Shown in pieces: positions 5,925 through 5,979 of a DNA stretch of 5,979 nt (the stretch's first letter is position 1; each line of letters begins with the position of its first letter). The notes under the pieces were generated by a model, which worked only from the letters and a program-made list of their open reading frames with translations, made no database searches and was not told the origin of the DNA. This DNA comes from an uncultured Bacilli bacterium (GTDB taxonomy: Bacteria; Bacillota_I; Bacilli_A; RF39; UBA660), in contig CANQOH010000056.1 of NCBI GenBank assembly GCA_947625425.1, positions 1-5,979 on the forward strand, read 5' to 3'. The translations under genes and the position numbers were made by a program.

Positions 5925-5979
5925 ATTGATGAAATTGCAAATCATTAATTTATTAGTATAATAATTTTACTTATTTTTA

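Noticed and set aside
1..5979. CRISPR arrays, insertion sequences, tRNA or rRNA genes
   Set aside because: No regularly spaced direct repeats, transposase-like frames, terminal inverted repeats or cloverleaf-like sequences were seen on either strand.

Overview
The window is AT-rich. Every convincing gene lies on the minus strand and uses TGG for tryptophan with the standard bacterial code. Strong SD-like sites, sigma-A-type promoters and a tRNA-sensing T-box leader point to a low-GC Firmicutes/Bacilli-type bacterium. The very low GC and terse genes suggest an uncultured gut lineage near the Mollicutes/RF39 group. That placement is inference; no marker gene here proves it.

In transcription order (right to left) there are two units. 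Unit 1 begins at an extended -10 promoter near 5900. It encodes an 826-residue GH31 glycosidase-family protein (3362-5842), then, after 38 bp, an orphan 169-residue protein with a Gly/Pro/Arg-rich N-terminus (2814-3323). The GH31 protein keeps the family fold and many active-site landmarks. However, both catalytic aspartates appear replaced (N371 for the nucleophile, E421 for the acid/base), and other sugar-binding positions are changed too. It is probably a pseudo-enzyme or a functionally diverged enzyme.

Unit 2 starts at a near-ideal promoter (2779-2807), followed by a complete T-box riboswitch (about 2577-2772) whose specifier reads as leucine (CUU). Downstream lie a three-helix membrane protein (2187-2549), a Nudix protein (1346-2197) that overlaps it by 11 bp, and, 14 bp later, leucyl-tRNA synthetase leuS (1-1331, cut by the window edge). 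The whole operon should be induced when uncharged tRNA-Leu accumulates.

The most unusual gene is the Nudix protein. The sequences flanking its Nudix domain are recognisably those of the LeuRS CP1 editing domain, so a Nudix hydrolase appears inserted into a free-standing, shrunken LeuRS editing domain. It sits beside the real leuS under a leucine T-box. This suggests an uncharacterised accessory function in leucyl-tRNA quality control or nucleotide clean-up, with an unidentified membrane protein as operon partner.
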